Of a stretch of 64,000 nt of DNA, positions 8,295-20,409 are shown piece by piece. The first letter of the stretch is position 1. Each line of letters opens with the position of its first letter. Below the pieces are notes generated by a model. That model searched no databases. It saw only the letters and a program-made list of their open reading frames with translations, and had not been told where the DNA came from. A program made the position numbers and the translations under genes. Source of the DNA: Bradyrhizobium hipponense (GTDB lineage Bacteria; Pseudomonadota; Alphaproteobacteria; Rhizobiales; Xanthobacteraceae); the NCBI RefSeq assembly GCF_008123965.1, contig NZ_VSTH01000014.1, positions 62,001 to 126,000 on the forward strand, given 5' to 3'.

Positions 8295-9815
8295 ATGGTG
8301 AGAAAGTCCAATCAGCAGCGAGACTTGTTCGAGAGCGAACGCAGTTTCCGCCTGTTGGTTGAGGGGGTTGCCGACTACGCGCTGTACATGCTCGATCCCT
8401 CTGGGATCATCACGAGCTGGAACATCGGCGGAGAGCGCATCAAGGGCTATTTGCCCGAAGAGATCCTCGGCCAGCACTTTTCCCGGTTCTACACCGAAAC
8501 TGACCGTGCAAACGGCAAGCCCGCGCGCGCGCTCGGCATTGCGCGGGAAAAGGGCCGTTATGAGGAAGAAGGCTGGCGCGTCCGCAAGGACGGTACCTTC
8601 TTCTGGGCAAGCGTGGTGATCGATCCGATCTATGAGGACGGCGAACTGGTCGGCTTCGCAAAGATCACACGCGACATCACCGAGCGTCGCAATACGCAGC
8701 TCGAGCTCGAGGCGATGCACAAGCAGCTCGCCGAGGCGCTGAAGTTCGATGCGCTCGGCCAGCTTACCGGCGGCGTCGCTCACGATTTCAACAACCTCCT
8801 GATGATCATCAGCGGTAGTCTTCACATCCTGAAGAAAGGAACCGAGGACGATGCCAAGCTTCGGCGCGCGATCTCCGCAATCGAGACAGCGACCAAGCGC
8901 GGCGCCGCGCTGACCAGCCAGCTTCTCACTTTCGCAAGGCGGCAGAGCGTCAATCCGCAGGCAATCGACTTTGCATCCCGCATCGCGGCGATCCGCGAGG
9001 TACTCGACGCCGGCGTCGGCAGCTCGGTGCGTCTTGCTTACGAGATCGACCGCGATGTCTGGTCGATCAAGGCCGACGTCACCGAGCTCGAAACCGCCCT
9101 GCTCAACCTCGTCATCAACGCCCGCGATGCCATTCCCGACGGCGGCACGGTGACGATCCGCGCGCGCAACGTCGTGCAGACCGAGCCGCCGCACGCCGGC
9201 GAATTCGTCGGGATAGAAGTCGCCGATACCGGGCTCGGCATTCCCACAGACGTGCTCGACAAGATCTTCGAGCCGTTCTTCACGACCAAGCCGATCGGCA
9301 AGGGCACTGGCCTCGGCCTGTCCCAGGTGCACGGCTTCGCCCATCAGGCCGGCGGCACCGTGAAGGTCGCAAGCAAGCTCGGCAAGGGCACCACCTTCAC
9401 CATCCTCCTGCCCCGCGGAGAGACCGCGCCATCGCGCGAAACGGCGGAGGCGCGATCCTTCCAGGGCAGCGGCACGGTGCTGCTGGTGGAGGACAATCCG
9501 GACGTCGCCGTCGTCAGCATCGGCCTTTTGGAGCAGCTCGGCTATCAGGTGCGCCGGGTCGCCGATGCCGAGGCGGCATTGCGCGAGATCGAGAAGAACG
9601 GCGTCGACTTCGTGTTCACCGACATCGTGATGCCCGGCAAGATGGACGGGCTCAGCCTCGCCCATCGTCTGCGCGAGACCCGGCCCGGCCTGCCGATCCT
9701 GCTCGCCACCGGCTACAGCGAGGTCGCCGCACATGTCCGCGGCGATTTCCCGATCCTGCGCAAACCCTACGAGATCCACGAGCTGAGCGAGGCGATCGCA
9801 AAGTTGCCGCGGTGA
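8295..9815 (+). CDS. PAS hybrid histidine kinase with receiver domain
   Basis: Cytoplasmic hybrid sensor kinase, 506 residues from the ATG of MVRKSNQQ. Order: PAS (about 12-130, with [18 protein letters not shown]), HisKA H-box [15 protein letters not shown] (His163), HATPase with N box [11 protein letters not shown]1 DTGLGI and G2 GKGTGLGLS, then a C-terminal receiver with phospho-accepting Asp443 in VFTDIVMPG. There is no membrane segment. The internal receiver implies phosphorelay or self-limiting output, and no partner regulator is adjacent. An upstream ATG at 8229 would add a non-conserved extension. It shares its kinase core type with the protein at 14718-17183. Confidence 0.93.
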   Translation: MVRKSNQQRDLFESERSFRLLVEGVADYALYMLDPSGIITSWNIGGERIKGYLPEEILGQHFSRFYTETDRANGKPARALGIAREKGRYEEEGWRVRKDGTFFWASVVIDPIYEDGELVGFAKITRDITERRNTQLELEAMHKQLAEALKFDALGQLTGGVAHDFNNLLMIISGSLHILKKGTEDDAKLRRAISAIETATKRGAALTSQLLTFARRQSVNPQAIDFASRIAAIREVLDAGVGSSVRLAYEIDRDVWSIKADVTELETALLNLVINARDAIPDGGTVTIRARNVVQTEPPHAGEFVGIEVADTGLGIPTDVLDKIFEPFFTTKPIGKGTGLGLSQVHGFAHQAGGTVKVASKLGKGTTFTILLPRGETAPSRETAEARSFQGSGTVLLVEDNPDVAVVSIGLLEQLGYQVRRVADAEAALREIEKNGVDFVFTDIVMPGKMDGLSLAHRLRETRPGLPILLATGYSEVAAHVRGDFPILRKPYEIHELSEAIAKLPR

Positions 9816-9862
9816 AGCTTGCCTACTTCTGCTCCTCGTAAGAACGGGGCGAGAGAGCGCAC

Positions 9863-10162
9863 CTACACCGTCGGCAGCACCGAAAACACTTCCCCTGCCC
9901 GGCGCAAGTTCAATTCATCGGCCCCGGCGATTTCGCTGGTGACGCTGTCGACGCGCGAGGACGGCGGGCCGTGGCGGCACAGCGCGACCATGTCGGCGAC
10001 ATGCTTCGGCGCGCCCGCGAACAGCGCCTCGACGCTGCCGTCACGGCGGTTGCGGACCCAGCCTTCGAGCCCGCACGTGGTGGCCTGGTATTCGACCCAG
10101 GCCCGGTAGCCGACGCCCTGCACGCGGCCGCGGATCGTGACCTGGAGGATCACCCGGGTCAC
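9863..10162 (-). CDS. Acylphosphatase
   Basis: A 99-residue acylphosphatase: the phosphate-binding loop [13 protein letters not shown] contains the catalytic Arg, and [17 protein letters not shown] contains the conserved Asn. It hydrolyses acyl-phosphates in the cytosol. Its ATG overlaps the stop of the upstream oxaloacetate decarboxylase-like gene (ATGA), so the two are translationally coupled. Confidence 0.95.
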   Translation of the reverse strand: MTRVILQVTIRGRVQGVGYRAWVEYQATTCGLEGWVRNRRDGSVEALFAGAPKHVADMVALCRHGPPSSRVDSVTSEIAGADELNLRRAGEVFSVLPTV

Positions 10163-11025
10163 TTTTTCAATCCGAGCAAGCCGGCGCTGCGTGCTTTCAC
10201 GTCGGCCTCACGCATGATACGGCTGGTCAGATCGGGCGATGCGAGGCCCTTGAGCGCCTTCGGCGCCGTACCCTCGCGCAGCGCTTTTAGCGTCTCGTAG
10301 ACGGCCTGCGTCGCGGCGGCGATGGGTGCATGGCCCTGGAGCGCGATGCGCACGCGCTGGCCGGCGAGATAGTCGAGCGCGTTCAATTCGTCCGGTGCGC
10401 CGCCGAGCACGATCGGCAGGCGCGTTGCCGCTGTGATCGCCGCGAGTTCGGCACGCGACGCGATGCCTGTGAGGAACAGCGCGTCGACGCCGCAGGCCTC
10501 ATAGGCTTGGGCACGGCGGATCGCATCCTCGATCGAGGTGATCGACGCCGCACCGGTGCGGCCCATGATGACGAGCGAGGGATCGCTGCGGCCGTCGAGC
10601 GCCGCCTTCATCTTGCCGACGCCTTCCTCGAGCGAGATCAGTTGCGTCTTCGGCTCGCCGAAGCCGGCCGGCAGGAGCGTGTCCTCGATGGTGAGGCCGG
10701 CCGCGCCCGCCGTCTCCAACTCCTGCACCGTGCGGCGCACGTTGAGCGCATTGCCATAGCCGTGGTCGGCATCGACCAGCACCGGCAATTTCGCGGCGCG
10801 CGACATCCGCCGCATCTGCTCGGCAAGCTCGGTGAGCGTGATCAGGGTGATATCGGGATCGCCGAGCACCGCGAGCGAAGCCACCGAGCCGCCGAACATG
10901 CAGAGCGGAAAGCCGAGATCCTCGGCGATGCGGATCGAGATGGCATCGTACGCCGAGCCGGGGCGGATGCAGGCCGAGCCCGACAGGATCGATCGCAGTT
11001 TTTCGCGGCGGGAACGGAAGGCCAT
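10159..11025 (-). CDS. Isocitrate lyase/PEP mutase-family protein (oxaloacetate decarboxylase-like)
   Basis: 288 residues from [11 protein letters not shown]. It belongs to the PEP mutase/isocitrate lyase superfamily: substrate-loop start [18 protein letters not shown], metal-binding [21 protein letters not shown]-like [13 protein letters not shown] and MGRTGAA. Length and motifs fit the bacterial oxaloacetate decarboxylase subgroup, which converts oxaloacetate to pyruvate, rather than isocitrate lyase (which would need a KKCGH loop). It is coupled to acylphosphatase. A methylisocitrate-lyase-like activity cannot be fully excluded. Confidence 0.85.
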   Translation of the reverse strand: MAFRSRREKLRSILSGSACIRPGSAYDAISIRIAEDLGFPLCMFGGSVASLAVLGDPDITLITLTELAEQMRRMSRAAKLPVLVDADHGYGNALNVRRTVQELETAGAAGLTIEDTLLPAGFGEPKTQLISLEEGVGKMKAALDGRSDPSLVIMGRTGAASITSIEDAIRRAQAYEACGVDALFLTGIASRAELAAITAATRLPIVLGGAPDELNALDYLAGQRVRIALQGHAPIAAATQAVYETLKALREGTAPKALKGLASPDLTSRIMREADVKARSAGLLGLKK

Positions 11026-11068
11026 GGGCTGTTTCTCTCTGGGACTTAAGGCGGCTGCCCCAAACTCC

Positions 11069-11156
11069 GTCATTGCGAGCGAAGCCAAGCAATCCAGAAA
11101 TGCAACCGCGGAGACAGACTGGATTGCTTTGCCGCTAAGGGCTCCTCGCAATGACG
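11069..11156. repeat. REP-like intergenic palindrome
   Basis: Outer arms CGTCATTGCGAG (11069-11080) and CTCGCAATGACG (11145-11156) are perfect inverted repeats, and the inner gcaatccag / ctggattgc also pair, so the whole segment can fold into a long hairpin. It lies between the decarboxylase start and the end of pccA. This kind of sequence is, to my knowledge, common between Bradyrhizobium genes. Confidence 0.85.
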
Positions 11157-11194
11157 GTGGCGCTTGCGGACAAACTGCACGCCCGATTCACACC

Positions 11195-13210
<2,016 letters not shown>

Positions 13211-13383
13211 GCTTTTCTTGAGTCTCGACCTTGGGCGGGACCCTTCCCTGGCCGTTGGGGCCTACGGGACGGGCCGTGTGGCTCCCGTGGTACATCAAAA
13301 TAAGCTGGAGGCAACGGTCTAAATCCGCGCCGCTGGCGTACCAGACAGGGCCAAATTCGAGCCTCGCGGCGCCCGCGAGCCTT

Positions 13384-14502
13384 CTACTGCCCCCTGACCT
13401 CGGACTGGCCCTTGGTCTCGGCCTTGGTCTCGGCCTTTGACTCGGCTTGGGCCGCGTCCCGGACCAGGCCGTGAATGAAGCCCAGTTTCGCTACCACCGC
13501 GGGCGACAGGATGAAGGGATAGAGGTCGCGCAGCCCCATCGCGCGGTTGACGCTGTTCATGGCGAAGGTGAAGGGCAGCCATGCATTGACCAGCGCCTCG
13601 ACGTCGCGAGCCTCGTAGGGGTTGAAACGGATGCAGGTCGACAACTCTCCATCGCGGTCAACCTTGGGGCGCACCTCCATGCCGAACTCGGAGGCCATCT
13701 CCAGAGTGTCGACGATATGGAGATAGTGCGCCCAGGTCTCGGCAAAGTCCTCCCACGGGTGCGTGGTGGCGTAAGCCGAGACGTAGTTCTGTTGCCAGTC
13801 CGGCGGGGCACCTTCTGCGTAATGGAGCTGCAAGGCCTGGCCGTAGTCAGCAGAATCGTCACCGAACACCGCACGGCATTCTTCCAGCCTGCCGCCTTCG
13901 CTCACCAGCACGTCCCAGAAGTAGTGCCCGACCTCATGGCGGAAATGCCCGAGCAGCGTGCGGTACGGCTCGCCCATCTCGAGCCTACGCCGCTCGCGCT
14001 CGATGTCGTCGGCTTCGGTGAGCGCGATCGTGATCAGGCCGTTGTCATGGCCGGTCATGATCCTCTGCCCGCCGTTCGGATCGTCAGCGAGGAAGTTGAA
14101 GATCAGGCCATGCTCGGGATTGTCCTGCCGGGTCTGGAGCGGCAGCTTCCAGTGGATCAGGGAATAGAACAGCCGGTGCTTCGCCACCTCCAGCTCGCGC
14201 CAGCCGGCGAGCTGCGCCGGGTCGGACAGATCGGGCACGATGCCGTTGTGGCGGCAGGCGCGACAATAACCGGTGGTGTCGCCTGCCTCCGTCAGCCAAT
14301 TGCAGGCATCGAACGCGGCATTGCGGCACAGCATCCGGCTTGCGCCCTCGTCGGCCGGCGTCTTCCAGACCTCGCCGTCGGGCTCGATCGCCGACATCAT
14401 CTCCTTTTCCGGCAGGAAGGCGACCCGATGACCGCAGCGTTCGCAGGCGCGGTTCTCGAAATAGAGGACATTGCCGCAGGCCTGGCAGACAAAGAGCTTC
14501 AA
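13384..14502 (-). CDS. Zinc-ribbon putative metallopeptidase
   Basis: 372 residues. The N-terminus is a zinc ribbon (CQACGNVLYFENRACERCGHR) with a further Cys set near residue 65-85 (CRNAAFDAC, CRACRHNG). The catalytic region shows HFRHEVGHYFWD (HExxH) and a downstream THPWEDFAETWAHYLHI that should give the third ligand. This matches the family of putative zinc-binding metallopeptidases with N-terminal zinc ribbon; substrates are unknown. The C-terminal tail is a KAETKAETKG repeat encoded by 12-bp units. It appears monocistronic. Confidence 0.85.
   Translation of the reverse strand: MKLFVCQACGNVLYFENRACERCGHRVAFLPEKEMMSAIEPDGEVWKTPADEGASRMLCRNAAFDACNWLTEAGDTTGYCRACRHNGIVPDLSDPAQLAGWRELEVAKHRLFYSLIHWKLPLQTRQDNPEHGLIFNFLADDPNGGQRIMTGHDNGLITIALTEADDIERERRRLEMGEPYRTLLGHFRHEVGHYFWDVLVSEGGRLEECRAVFGDDSADYGQALQLHYAEGAPPDWQQNYVSAYATTHPWEDFAETWAHYLHIVDTLEMASEFGMEVRPKVDRDGELSTCIRFNPYEARDVEALVNAWLPFTFAMNSVNRAMGLRDLYPFILSPAVVAKLGFIHGLVRDAAQAESKAETKAETKGQSEVRGQ
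13411..13446 (-). repeat. Three 12-bp tandem repeats at the metallopeptidase 3' end
   Basis: cttggtctcggc, cttggtctcggc, ctttgactcggc on the + strand, encoding the KAET-type tail. The unit is very similar to the 12-bp unit in the PEBP gene 12 kb away. Confidence 0.85.
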
Positions 14503-14717
14503 GATTTAGCCTCTTCGGAAAGGGAGTCCGGTGATCAGGAGCCGTGGCGCCTCGCAAAGACGCGTCCACAGGCTCATCGTTCCAACGTTCGGAACAAATA
14601 GCCGGACCCGGCGTTCGTTCATATCCGCCACCGGCGCCTTTCCCTGCCTATTCCGTTCTAAGCAATGGCCATCACGCTTCGTCTGTGTGAATATCGGTCC
14701 GGCACGTGCGCCCCCGC

Positions 14718-17183
14718 ATGACAACGGCCGACGTCTTGAACCCTCCTTTGCCCGAGACCATCGCCGCCGAAAGGCTGCGCCAGCACCTCGAAGAGATCGC
14801 GCGCGAGCGCGACAATGCCTATCGTGCGCTCCAGGATCGCGAGGCCGAGCTCGCGCGCATCCAGCGCATTGGCAAGGTCGGCGGGTTCGAGGTCAACTTC
14901 CGCGAAGGATTCAAGAACCGCCGTTCGCCCGAATATCTGATGCTCCATGGGCTTCCACCCGAAGCCTCCGACGAGACGCACGAGGACTGGGTCAACCGCA
15001 TCCATCCCGACGACCGCGACGACACGGTGAAGCACTTCTTCGATGCGCTGTCCGGGACCAGCGAAGACTACACCGCCGAATACCGCATCATCCGCCCCAG
15101 TGACGCCGAGACCCGCTGGATCCGCGTCGTGGCCAAGATCGAGCGCGACAAGAACGGCCGCGCCATTCGCTTCGTTGGCGCCCACATCGACATCACGGAC
15201 CAGATGCTCGTGCGCGAGACGCTGCGCGAGAGCGAGGAGCGCTTCCGTCTGATCGCCGACAGCGCGCCGGTCCCGATCTGGGTGACTAAGCTCGACCGCA
15301 AGCGCTCCTTCGCCAACCAGGCCTATGTCGACTTCGTCGGGCTGCCCTACGATCAGGCCATCGATTTCGACTGGCGCAAGGTGCTGCATCCGGACGACCT
15401 GCCGCATGTGCTGCAGCAGTCGGTTCAGGGCGAAGCGTCGCTGAAACCCTTCGCGCTGGAAGCCCGCTACAGGAACGCCAGAGGCGAATGGCGCTGGCTG
15501 CGCTCGGAGTCGCAGCCGCGCTGGGATCCGATCGGCAAGCATATCGGCTTCATCGGCGTTGCCCACGACATCACGGTCGCCAAGCAGGCCGAGATCGAGC
15601 TCAGGCAGCTCAACGAGACGCTGGAAGAGCGCATCGCCGAGCGCACCGCCGAGCTCGAATCCAACGAGACGCGGCTGCGCGCGATCCTGGAGACCAGCAA
15701 CCAGTATCAGGGGCTGGTCAATCTGAGGGGTGAGCTGCTCTACGCCAACAAGACCGCGCTCGACGGCATCCGCACCGAAGCACGCGACGTCATCGGCAGG
15801 CCATTCTGGGACACGCCTTGGTTCAGCACCACCGAAGGCATGAGCGCCGTGGTGCGCGAGGCCTTCGACACCGTGCTGAGGGGCGAAGCGGTACGGATGG
15901 AGATGCGCCTGCACCTGCCGATCGGCGAGCGCGACTTCGACTTCGGCATGCGCCCCGTGCTCGACCGGCACGGCAACATCACCGGCGCCGTCCCGGAGGC
16001 CGTCGACATCACGGAGCGCCGGCAAGGCGAGGAAGCGCTGCGGCAGTCGCAGAAGATGGAGGCGATCGGCCAGCTCACCGGCGGCGTCGCGCACGACTTC
16101 AACAACCTCCTCACCATCATCCGCTCGGCCACCGACTTCCTGCGCCGGCGCGAACTGCCGGAGGAGCGGCGCCGCCGCTACGTCGACGCAATCTCAGAGA
16201 CCGTCGAGCGCGCTTCCAAGCTGACGGCGCAGCTGCTGGCCTTCGCGCGCCGGCAGCCGCTGAAGCCGCAGATCTTCAACGTCGGCAGCCAGGTCGAGGG
16301 CGTCGCCCAACTGGTCCGGCCGCTGGTCGGCGGCCTCATCGAGATCGCGGTGCAGGTGCACGATGCCGACTGCTTCACGGTGGCCGACATCGCCCAGTTC
16401 GAGACCGCGCTGATCAACCTCGCCGTCAACGCCCGCGACGCGATGAACGATGAAGGACGACTGACCATCGCCGTACGGAAAGTTCAGGGCATTCCGAGCC
16501 GGCGCACGCAATCGGCGCGCGGCGGCGACTATGTCGCGATCTCCGTCGCCGACACCGGCAGCGGCATCGCGCCGGAGAACATCGACGCCATCTTCGAGCC
16601 GTTCTTCACCACCAAGGAGGTCGGCAAGGGCACCGGCCTCGGCTTGAGCCAGGCATTTGGCTTCGCCAAACAGTCCGAGGGCGACATCGCGGTGATGAGC
16701 GCGCCAGGACAAGGCGCCACCTTCACCATCTATCTGCCGCGGGCGCCGAGCCCTGCCAGCGATAAGGAAGCCGCGGCATTGACCAGCGAGGCGGCAACGA
16801 CCGGACGCGGCTATCGCATGCTCGTGGTCGAGGACAACGACGACGTCGGTCAGTTCTCGACGGCGTTGCTGGAGGACCTCGGCTACATCGTCCGCCGCGT
16901 CGCCAACGCCGATGCCGCGTTGGCGATCCTCGGCGAGAACGAGTTCGCCGTCGATCTCGTCTTCTCCGACGTCATCATGCCCGGCATGAACGGCGTCGAG
17001 CTCGCCGGCATCATCCGCGAGCGCTATCCGGGCCTCCCGGTCGTGCTCACCAGCGGCTACAGCGACGTGCTCGCCGAGAACGCGCATCGCGGCTTCGAGC
17101 TGATCCAGAAGCCCTATTCGGTCGAGTCGCTCTCGCGCATCCTGCGCAAGGCGATCGGCCAGAAGCTGTCAGGGGGGCGGTGA
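14718..17183 (+). CDS. Multi-PAS hybrid histidine kinase with receiver domain
   Basis: 821 residues from MTTADVLNPP, soluble. Order: coiled segment (17-50), three PAS/PAC units (about 50-165, 172-290, 320-435), a coiled linker RQLNETLEERIAERTAELES between the second and third, HisKA with His459 in [15 protein letters not shown], HATPase ([27 protein letters not shown]), and receiver with Asp751 in VFSDVIMPGMNG. The HPDD motifs in the PAS units are typical of PAS_3 folds that often sense small molecules. No adjacent partner regulator. A GTG 12 bases upstream is the alternative start. Confidence 0.93.
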   Translation: MTTADVLNPPLPETIAAERLRQHLEEIARERDNAYRALQDREAELARIQRIGKVGGFEVNFREGFKNRRSPEYLMLHGLPPEASDETHEDWVNRIHPDDRDDTVKHFFDALSGTSEDYTAEYRIIRPSDAETRWIRVVAKIERDKNGRAIRFVGAHIDITDQMLVRETLRESEERFRLIADSAPVPIWVTKLDRKRSFANQAYVDFVGLPYDQAIDFDWRKVLHPDDLPHVLQQSVQGEASLKPFALEARYRNARGEWRWLRSESQPRWDPIGKHIGFIGVAHDITVAKQAEIELRQLNETLEERIAERTAELESNETRLRAILETSNQYQGLVNLRGELLYANKTALDGIRTEARDVIGRPFWDTPWFSTTEGMSAVVREAFDTVLRGEAVRMEMRLHLPIGERDFDFGMRPVLDRHGNITGAVPEAVDITERRQGEEALRQSQKMEAIGQLTGGVAHDFNNLLTIIRSATDFLRRRELPEERRRRYVDAISETVERASKLTAQLLAFARRQPLKPQIFNVGSQVEGVAQLVRPLVGGLIEIAVQVHDADCFTVADIAQFETALINLAVNARDAMNDEGRLTIAVRKVQGIPSRRTQSARGGDYVAISVADTGSGIAPENIDAIFEPFFTTKEVGKGTGLGLSQAFGFAKQSEGDIAVMSAPGQGATFTIYLPRAPSPASDKEAAALTSEAATTGRGYRMLVVEDNDDVGQFSTALLEDLGYIVRRVANADAALAILGENEFAVDLVFSDVIMPGMNGVELAGIIRERYPGLPVVLTSGYSDVLAENAHRGFELIQKPYSVESLSRILRKAIGQKLSGGR

Positions 17184-17341
17184 AGGCAACGCCAGTGTCG
17201 TCTCGGCGAAGGTGGAATGCTCGGCCGCTGCCAGCCCTCGCGATGCGCTGACGGCAAGTCCGGTGACGTCGCGGGGGAAGACAGCGGCTCCTGGTTCGGC
17301 TATCGCTGCCGAATGAACCACTCCCGTATCAAGGACTGAAC

Positions 17342-18601
17342 GTGCCGACTGCGCCGCATGACGCCTTCTGGGCCTGGAGCATCATCTTCGCCGCCACCGC
17401 AGGCGTCATCATCCGGCCCTTTCGCCTGCCCGAGGCGATCTGGGCCGTCATCGGCGCCGGCACCCTTGTGCTGCTCGGCTTGCTGTCCTGGCAGGATGCG
17501 CTTCTCGGCATCGAGAAAGGCATCGACGTCTATCTCTTCCTGATCGGCATGATGCTGATCGCCGAGCTCTCGCGACTCGAAGGACTGTTCGACTATCTGG
17601 CGGCGTTTGCGGTTGAACATGCGCGTGGCTCGCCGCAGCGATTGTTTCTCCTGATCTATATGGTCGGCACGCTGGTCACGGTACTCTTGTCCAACGACGC
17701 CACCGCAATCGTGCTGACACCCGCCGTCTACGCCGCCACGCGCGCCGCCGGCGCCAAGCCGCTACCCTATCTGTTCGTCTGCGCGTTCATTGCCAACGCC
17801 GCGAGCTTCGTGCTGCCGATCTCCAATCCAGCCAATCTCGTGGTCTTCGGCAAGCACATGCCGCATCTTGGTGCATGGCTGCGCCAGTTTACACTGCCAT
17901 CGATCGCCTCGATCATCCTCACCTACCTTGCACTGCGCCTTGCGCTGTACCGCGAGTTGAAGGAAGAAACGATAGCAGCGCGCGTCCCTCACCCGAAACT
18001 CGGGCGTGGTGGCAAGTTGACCGCTTACGGCATCGGCGCCGTCGGGATCACGCTGATCTGGGCCTCTGCGCTCGACTTGCAACTTGGCCTGCCGACCTTC
18101 ATCTGCGGCACTGCGACCGCCGCCGCAGTGTTGCTGCTCAACCGCCAATCGCCTCTTCCCGTGCTGAAAGGGGTATCTTGGAGCGTGCTGCCGCTGGTCG
18201 GCGGGCTCTTCGTGATGGTGGAGACGCTGGTGAAGACCGGCGTGATCGGCCAGCTCAGCGCATTGCTGCACCAAGCGGTGGGACAATCCGTTGCAAAAGC
18301 CGCCTGGAGCGTCGGCGTCGCCACCGCGATCGCCGACAATATCGCCAACAACCTTCCCGTCGGCCTCGTCGCCGGCTCGGTCGCCGCCAACGATCATTTG
18401 CCCGCACCTGTCGTCAGCGCCATCCTGATCGGCGTTGATCTCGGGCCTAATCTATCGGTGACCGGCTCGCTCGCCACCCTCCTGTGGCTGGTCGCGCTCC
18501 GCCGCGAAAAGATCGAGGTCGGCGCCTGGCGGTTTCTCAAGCTCGGCATGCTGGTGACGCCGCCCGCCCTGATCGCGGCATTGGCTGCCGCGATCAGGTA
18601 A
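17342..18601 (+). CDS. ArsB/NhaD-type ion transporter (probable arsenite permease family)
   Basis: 419 residues with about 10-11 hydrophobic spans. Characteristic motifs are MVGTLVTVLLSNDATAIVLTPAVYA and ANAASFVLPISNPANLVVFG in the first half and DNIANNLPVGLVAG and GPNLSVTGSLATLLWL in the second, the inverted-repeat arrangement of the ArsB/citrate-type ion transporter superfamily. ArsB exports arsenite, but no arsR or arsC is nearby, so another anion is possible. GTG start with AAGGA upstream. Confidence 0.85.
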   Translation: MPTAPHDAFWAWSIIFAATAGVIIRPFRLPEAIWAVIGAGTLVLLGLLSWQDALLGIEKGIDVYLFLIGMMLIAELSRLEGLFDYLAAFAVEHARGSPQRLFLLIYMVGTLVTVLLSNDATAIVLTPAVYAATRAAGAKPLPYLFVCAFIANAASFVLPISNPANLVVFGKHMPHLGAWLRQFTLPSIASIILTYLALRLALYRELKEETIAARVPHPKLGRGGKLTAYGIGAVGITLIWASALDLQLGLPTFICGTATAAAVLLLNRQSPLPVLKGVSWSVLPLVGGLFVMVETLVKTGVIGQLSALLHQAVGQSVAKAAWSVGVATAIADNIANNLPVGLVAGSVAANDHLPAPVVSAILIGVDLGPNLSVTGSLATLLWLVALRREKIEVGAWRFLKLGMLVTPPALIAALAAAIR

Positions 18602-18714
18602 CGGCGAGCCCGAATTGAGAGAAGTATTTGCGGTGCATCAATGCCGGCGGCGATGCCGCAGCTAGAGTTCGCCTGTCGCGCGGTCCGAAACATGACGCGA
18701 CAAGGAAGGTCACC

Positions 18715-18951
18715 ATGCAGATCCAATCCAAGGCACTTCCGCAGAGCTTTTCCCTGCGTCGTTCAATTCAGAGCTTCGCTGCACCGGTCGAAGGCCGGGC
18801 CGAGACGTCCCACCCCCTGCCGGTCTTGACCGTAGTGGTGCTGCTGGCTCTGTTCGCCATCGTAGAGATCGACCTCCACGCGGCTCAGCTTCAGGCGATC
18901 GGCCTGCTCGGCCATGGGACCGGGATCGATCCGATCTTCTTGAGCCCATAA
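18715..18951 (+). CDS. Small predicted membrane protein (78 residues)
   Basis: The ATG of MQIQSKALPQSFSLRR is preceded by AAGGAAGG at a good distance, and a hydrophobic stretch (about 41-58, LPVLTVVVLLALFAIVEI) could span the membrane once. I do not recognise it. The 420-bp gap between the ArsB-type gene and the MFS gene contains nothing else convincing. An overlapping frame on the other strand lacks a good ribosome-binding site. Confidence 0.4.
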   Translation: MQIQSKALPQSFSLRRSIQSFAAPVEGRAETSHPLPVLTVVVLLALFAIVEIDLHAAQLQAIGLLGHGTGIDPIFLSP

Positions 18952-19020
18952 CTGCTCGCGGCTCATCCAGTAGAAGGTCCCCGACCGCGGCCATGACGGC
19001 CGGGACCGGGTCGTGCATCG

Positions 19021-20385
19021 TCAGTCGTTCTCGTAGCCGTAGACTTCCGGCAGGATGAAGACCGCAGCGAGCAGCCCGATCACCGGGAAAATCGCGACGA
19101 ACAGTGTGGCATTGGCCTGGCCGATCGCCGCGAACAGCGATGGGAACAGGAAGATCGCTAGGAACGACGGCAGTTTCACGAACATGTAAGCGAAGCCGCT
19201 CGCGGTGCCGCGGTATTTCGGCTTGGCGACCATGGTCGGGATCGTCATGCAGTTCGACGCGTCCCAATAATGGCCCCACAGCATGGCCGCCGCCGCGAAT
19301 GGCAGCAGGATCTTGTTGTCGGTGTAGAGCGCGAAGGCGGCAACCAGCAGCGACACCAGCACGATGGAGAAGCCAGCGATCGCGATGCCGCGATGGCCGA
19401 TCTTCGGCGTCAAGAGCGGGCCGACCCACCCGGATACGGCGGCGAGGCAGAACAGCCCCATCGTCACCAAATTGTTGCCGAGGATGCTCGACACGCCGAC
19501 CATCGCGAACAGCACCGGCAGGTAAAACGCGAAGGTCGAGAACTCGCTCGCCTGGGCAAAGCAGGCGATCCAGCCATAGATCGTGGCGCGCCAGCGGATC
19601 GGGTCCTTCTTGAGATCGGCGAGGAATGCGCTGGTGCGGACCTTCGGCATCACCACGTCCTGGTCCGGCAGCATGGCAAGATCGTCGTTGAACATCTCGC
19701 GCGCGACCTTCTTGGCCTCGCGGAAGCGCCCCTTCTGCACCAGCCACACCGCCGTCTCCGGAACATCATGCCGCATAATCAGGATGATCAGCGCCGGCAA
19801 AGCGCCGAGGCCGAGAGTCACGCGCCACAGCGTCTCGTGATGAATGTCGAGCAACAGGAAGATCACGATGACGCCGATGGTGAGGACCTCGCCGACTGCG
19901 AACATGAACTGCCAGCGGTTGCCCATGACTTCGCGCTCACCCTTGGCCATGGATTCCATAATGTAGGTGTAGCCGGTCGAGATGTCGGAGCCGAGCGGGA
20001 TGCCGAGCAGGAAGCGGATCACCACGAGCCAGCCGACGCTCGGCACGAAAGCCTGCGCCAATGCGAGCACGATGAACATCACCATGGTGATCAGGAACAT
20101 GACGCGGCGGCCGATTTTGTCGGACAGCCAGCCCCCGAGCAGCGCGCCGATCAGGGCGCCGCCCTGCGTGCCGGCCGCCGCAAGACCGAGCATCAAGGGA
20201 TCGGGATTGTACTGCTCCTTGATGAAGATCAGCACGAAGGCGATCGAATAGAGATCCCATGCCTCGACCAGGATCGAGGCCATCATCAGCCAGCCGACCT
20301 TGTTACCTTTTGGACTGTAATTCGTGATGAGGTAGCGCACCGCAGCTTCGCTCGCGGCCGGTTGTGGCATGGCCATCGTTGACAT
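19021..20385 (-). CDS. MFS transporter, sugar-acid/organic-acid type
   Basis: 454 residues, 12 predicted spans with the MFS loop motif GGWLSDKIGRRVMFL between helices 2 and 3 and a long central loop (about 210-270). The overall layout resembles metabolite:proton symporters for organic or aromatic acids. It lies 24 bp downstream of a GntR regulator and divergent from sugar-acid dehydratase and dehydrogenase genes, so uptake of that pathway's substrate is the likely job. The substrate is inferred from context only. Confidence 0.88.
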   Translation of the reverse strand: MSTMAMPQPAASEAAVRYLITNYSPKGNKVGWLMMASILVEAWDLYSIAFVLIFIKEQYNPDPLMLGLAAAGTQGGALIGALLGGWLSDKIGRRVMFLITMVMFIVLALAQAFVPSVGWLVVIRFLLGIPLGSDISTGYTYIMESMAKGEREVMGNRWQFMFAVGEVLTIGVIVIFLLLDIHHETLWRVTLGLGALPALIILIMRHDVPETAVWLVQKGRFREAKKVAREMFNDDLAMLPDQDVVMPKVRTSAFLADLKKDPIRWRATIYGWIACFAQASEFSTFAFYLPVLFAMVGVSSILGNNLVTMGLFCLAAVSGWVGPLLTPKIGHRGIAIAGFSIVLVSLLVAAFALYTDNKILLPFAAAAMLWGHYWDASNCMTIPTMVAKPKYRGTASGFAYMFVKLPSFLAIFLFPSLFAAIGQANATLFVAIFPVIGLLAAVFILPEVYGYEND

Positions 20386-20409
20386 CTTTGGTCCTCTTTT
20401 CGAATCTCT

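Noticed and set aside
8223..9779. Long antisense frame across the first hybrid kinase
   Set aside because: GC-rich shadow; the sense frame has all kinase and receiver motifs.
13231..13440. LGLALGLGLGLG run on the + strand
   Set aside because: It is the shadow of the KAET repeat in the metallopeptidase tail, not a gene.
14658..16094. Long antisense frame across the multi-PAS kinase
   Set aside because: Same reason; no ribosome-binding site and no family similarity.
17342..18601. Naming the transporter an arsenite pump
   Set aside because: No arsR/arsC neighbours; the family also contains other anion and sodium transporters.
18763..18966. Small frame opposite the 78-residue membrane ORF
   Set aside because: No ribosome-binding site; the + frame has a good one and a hydrophobic helix.
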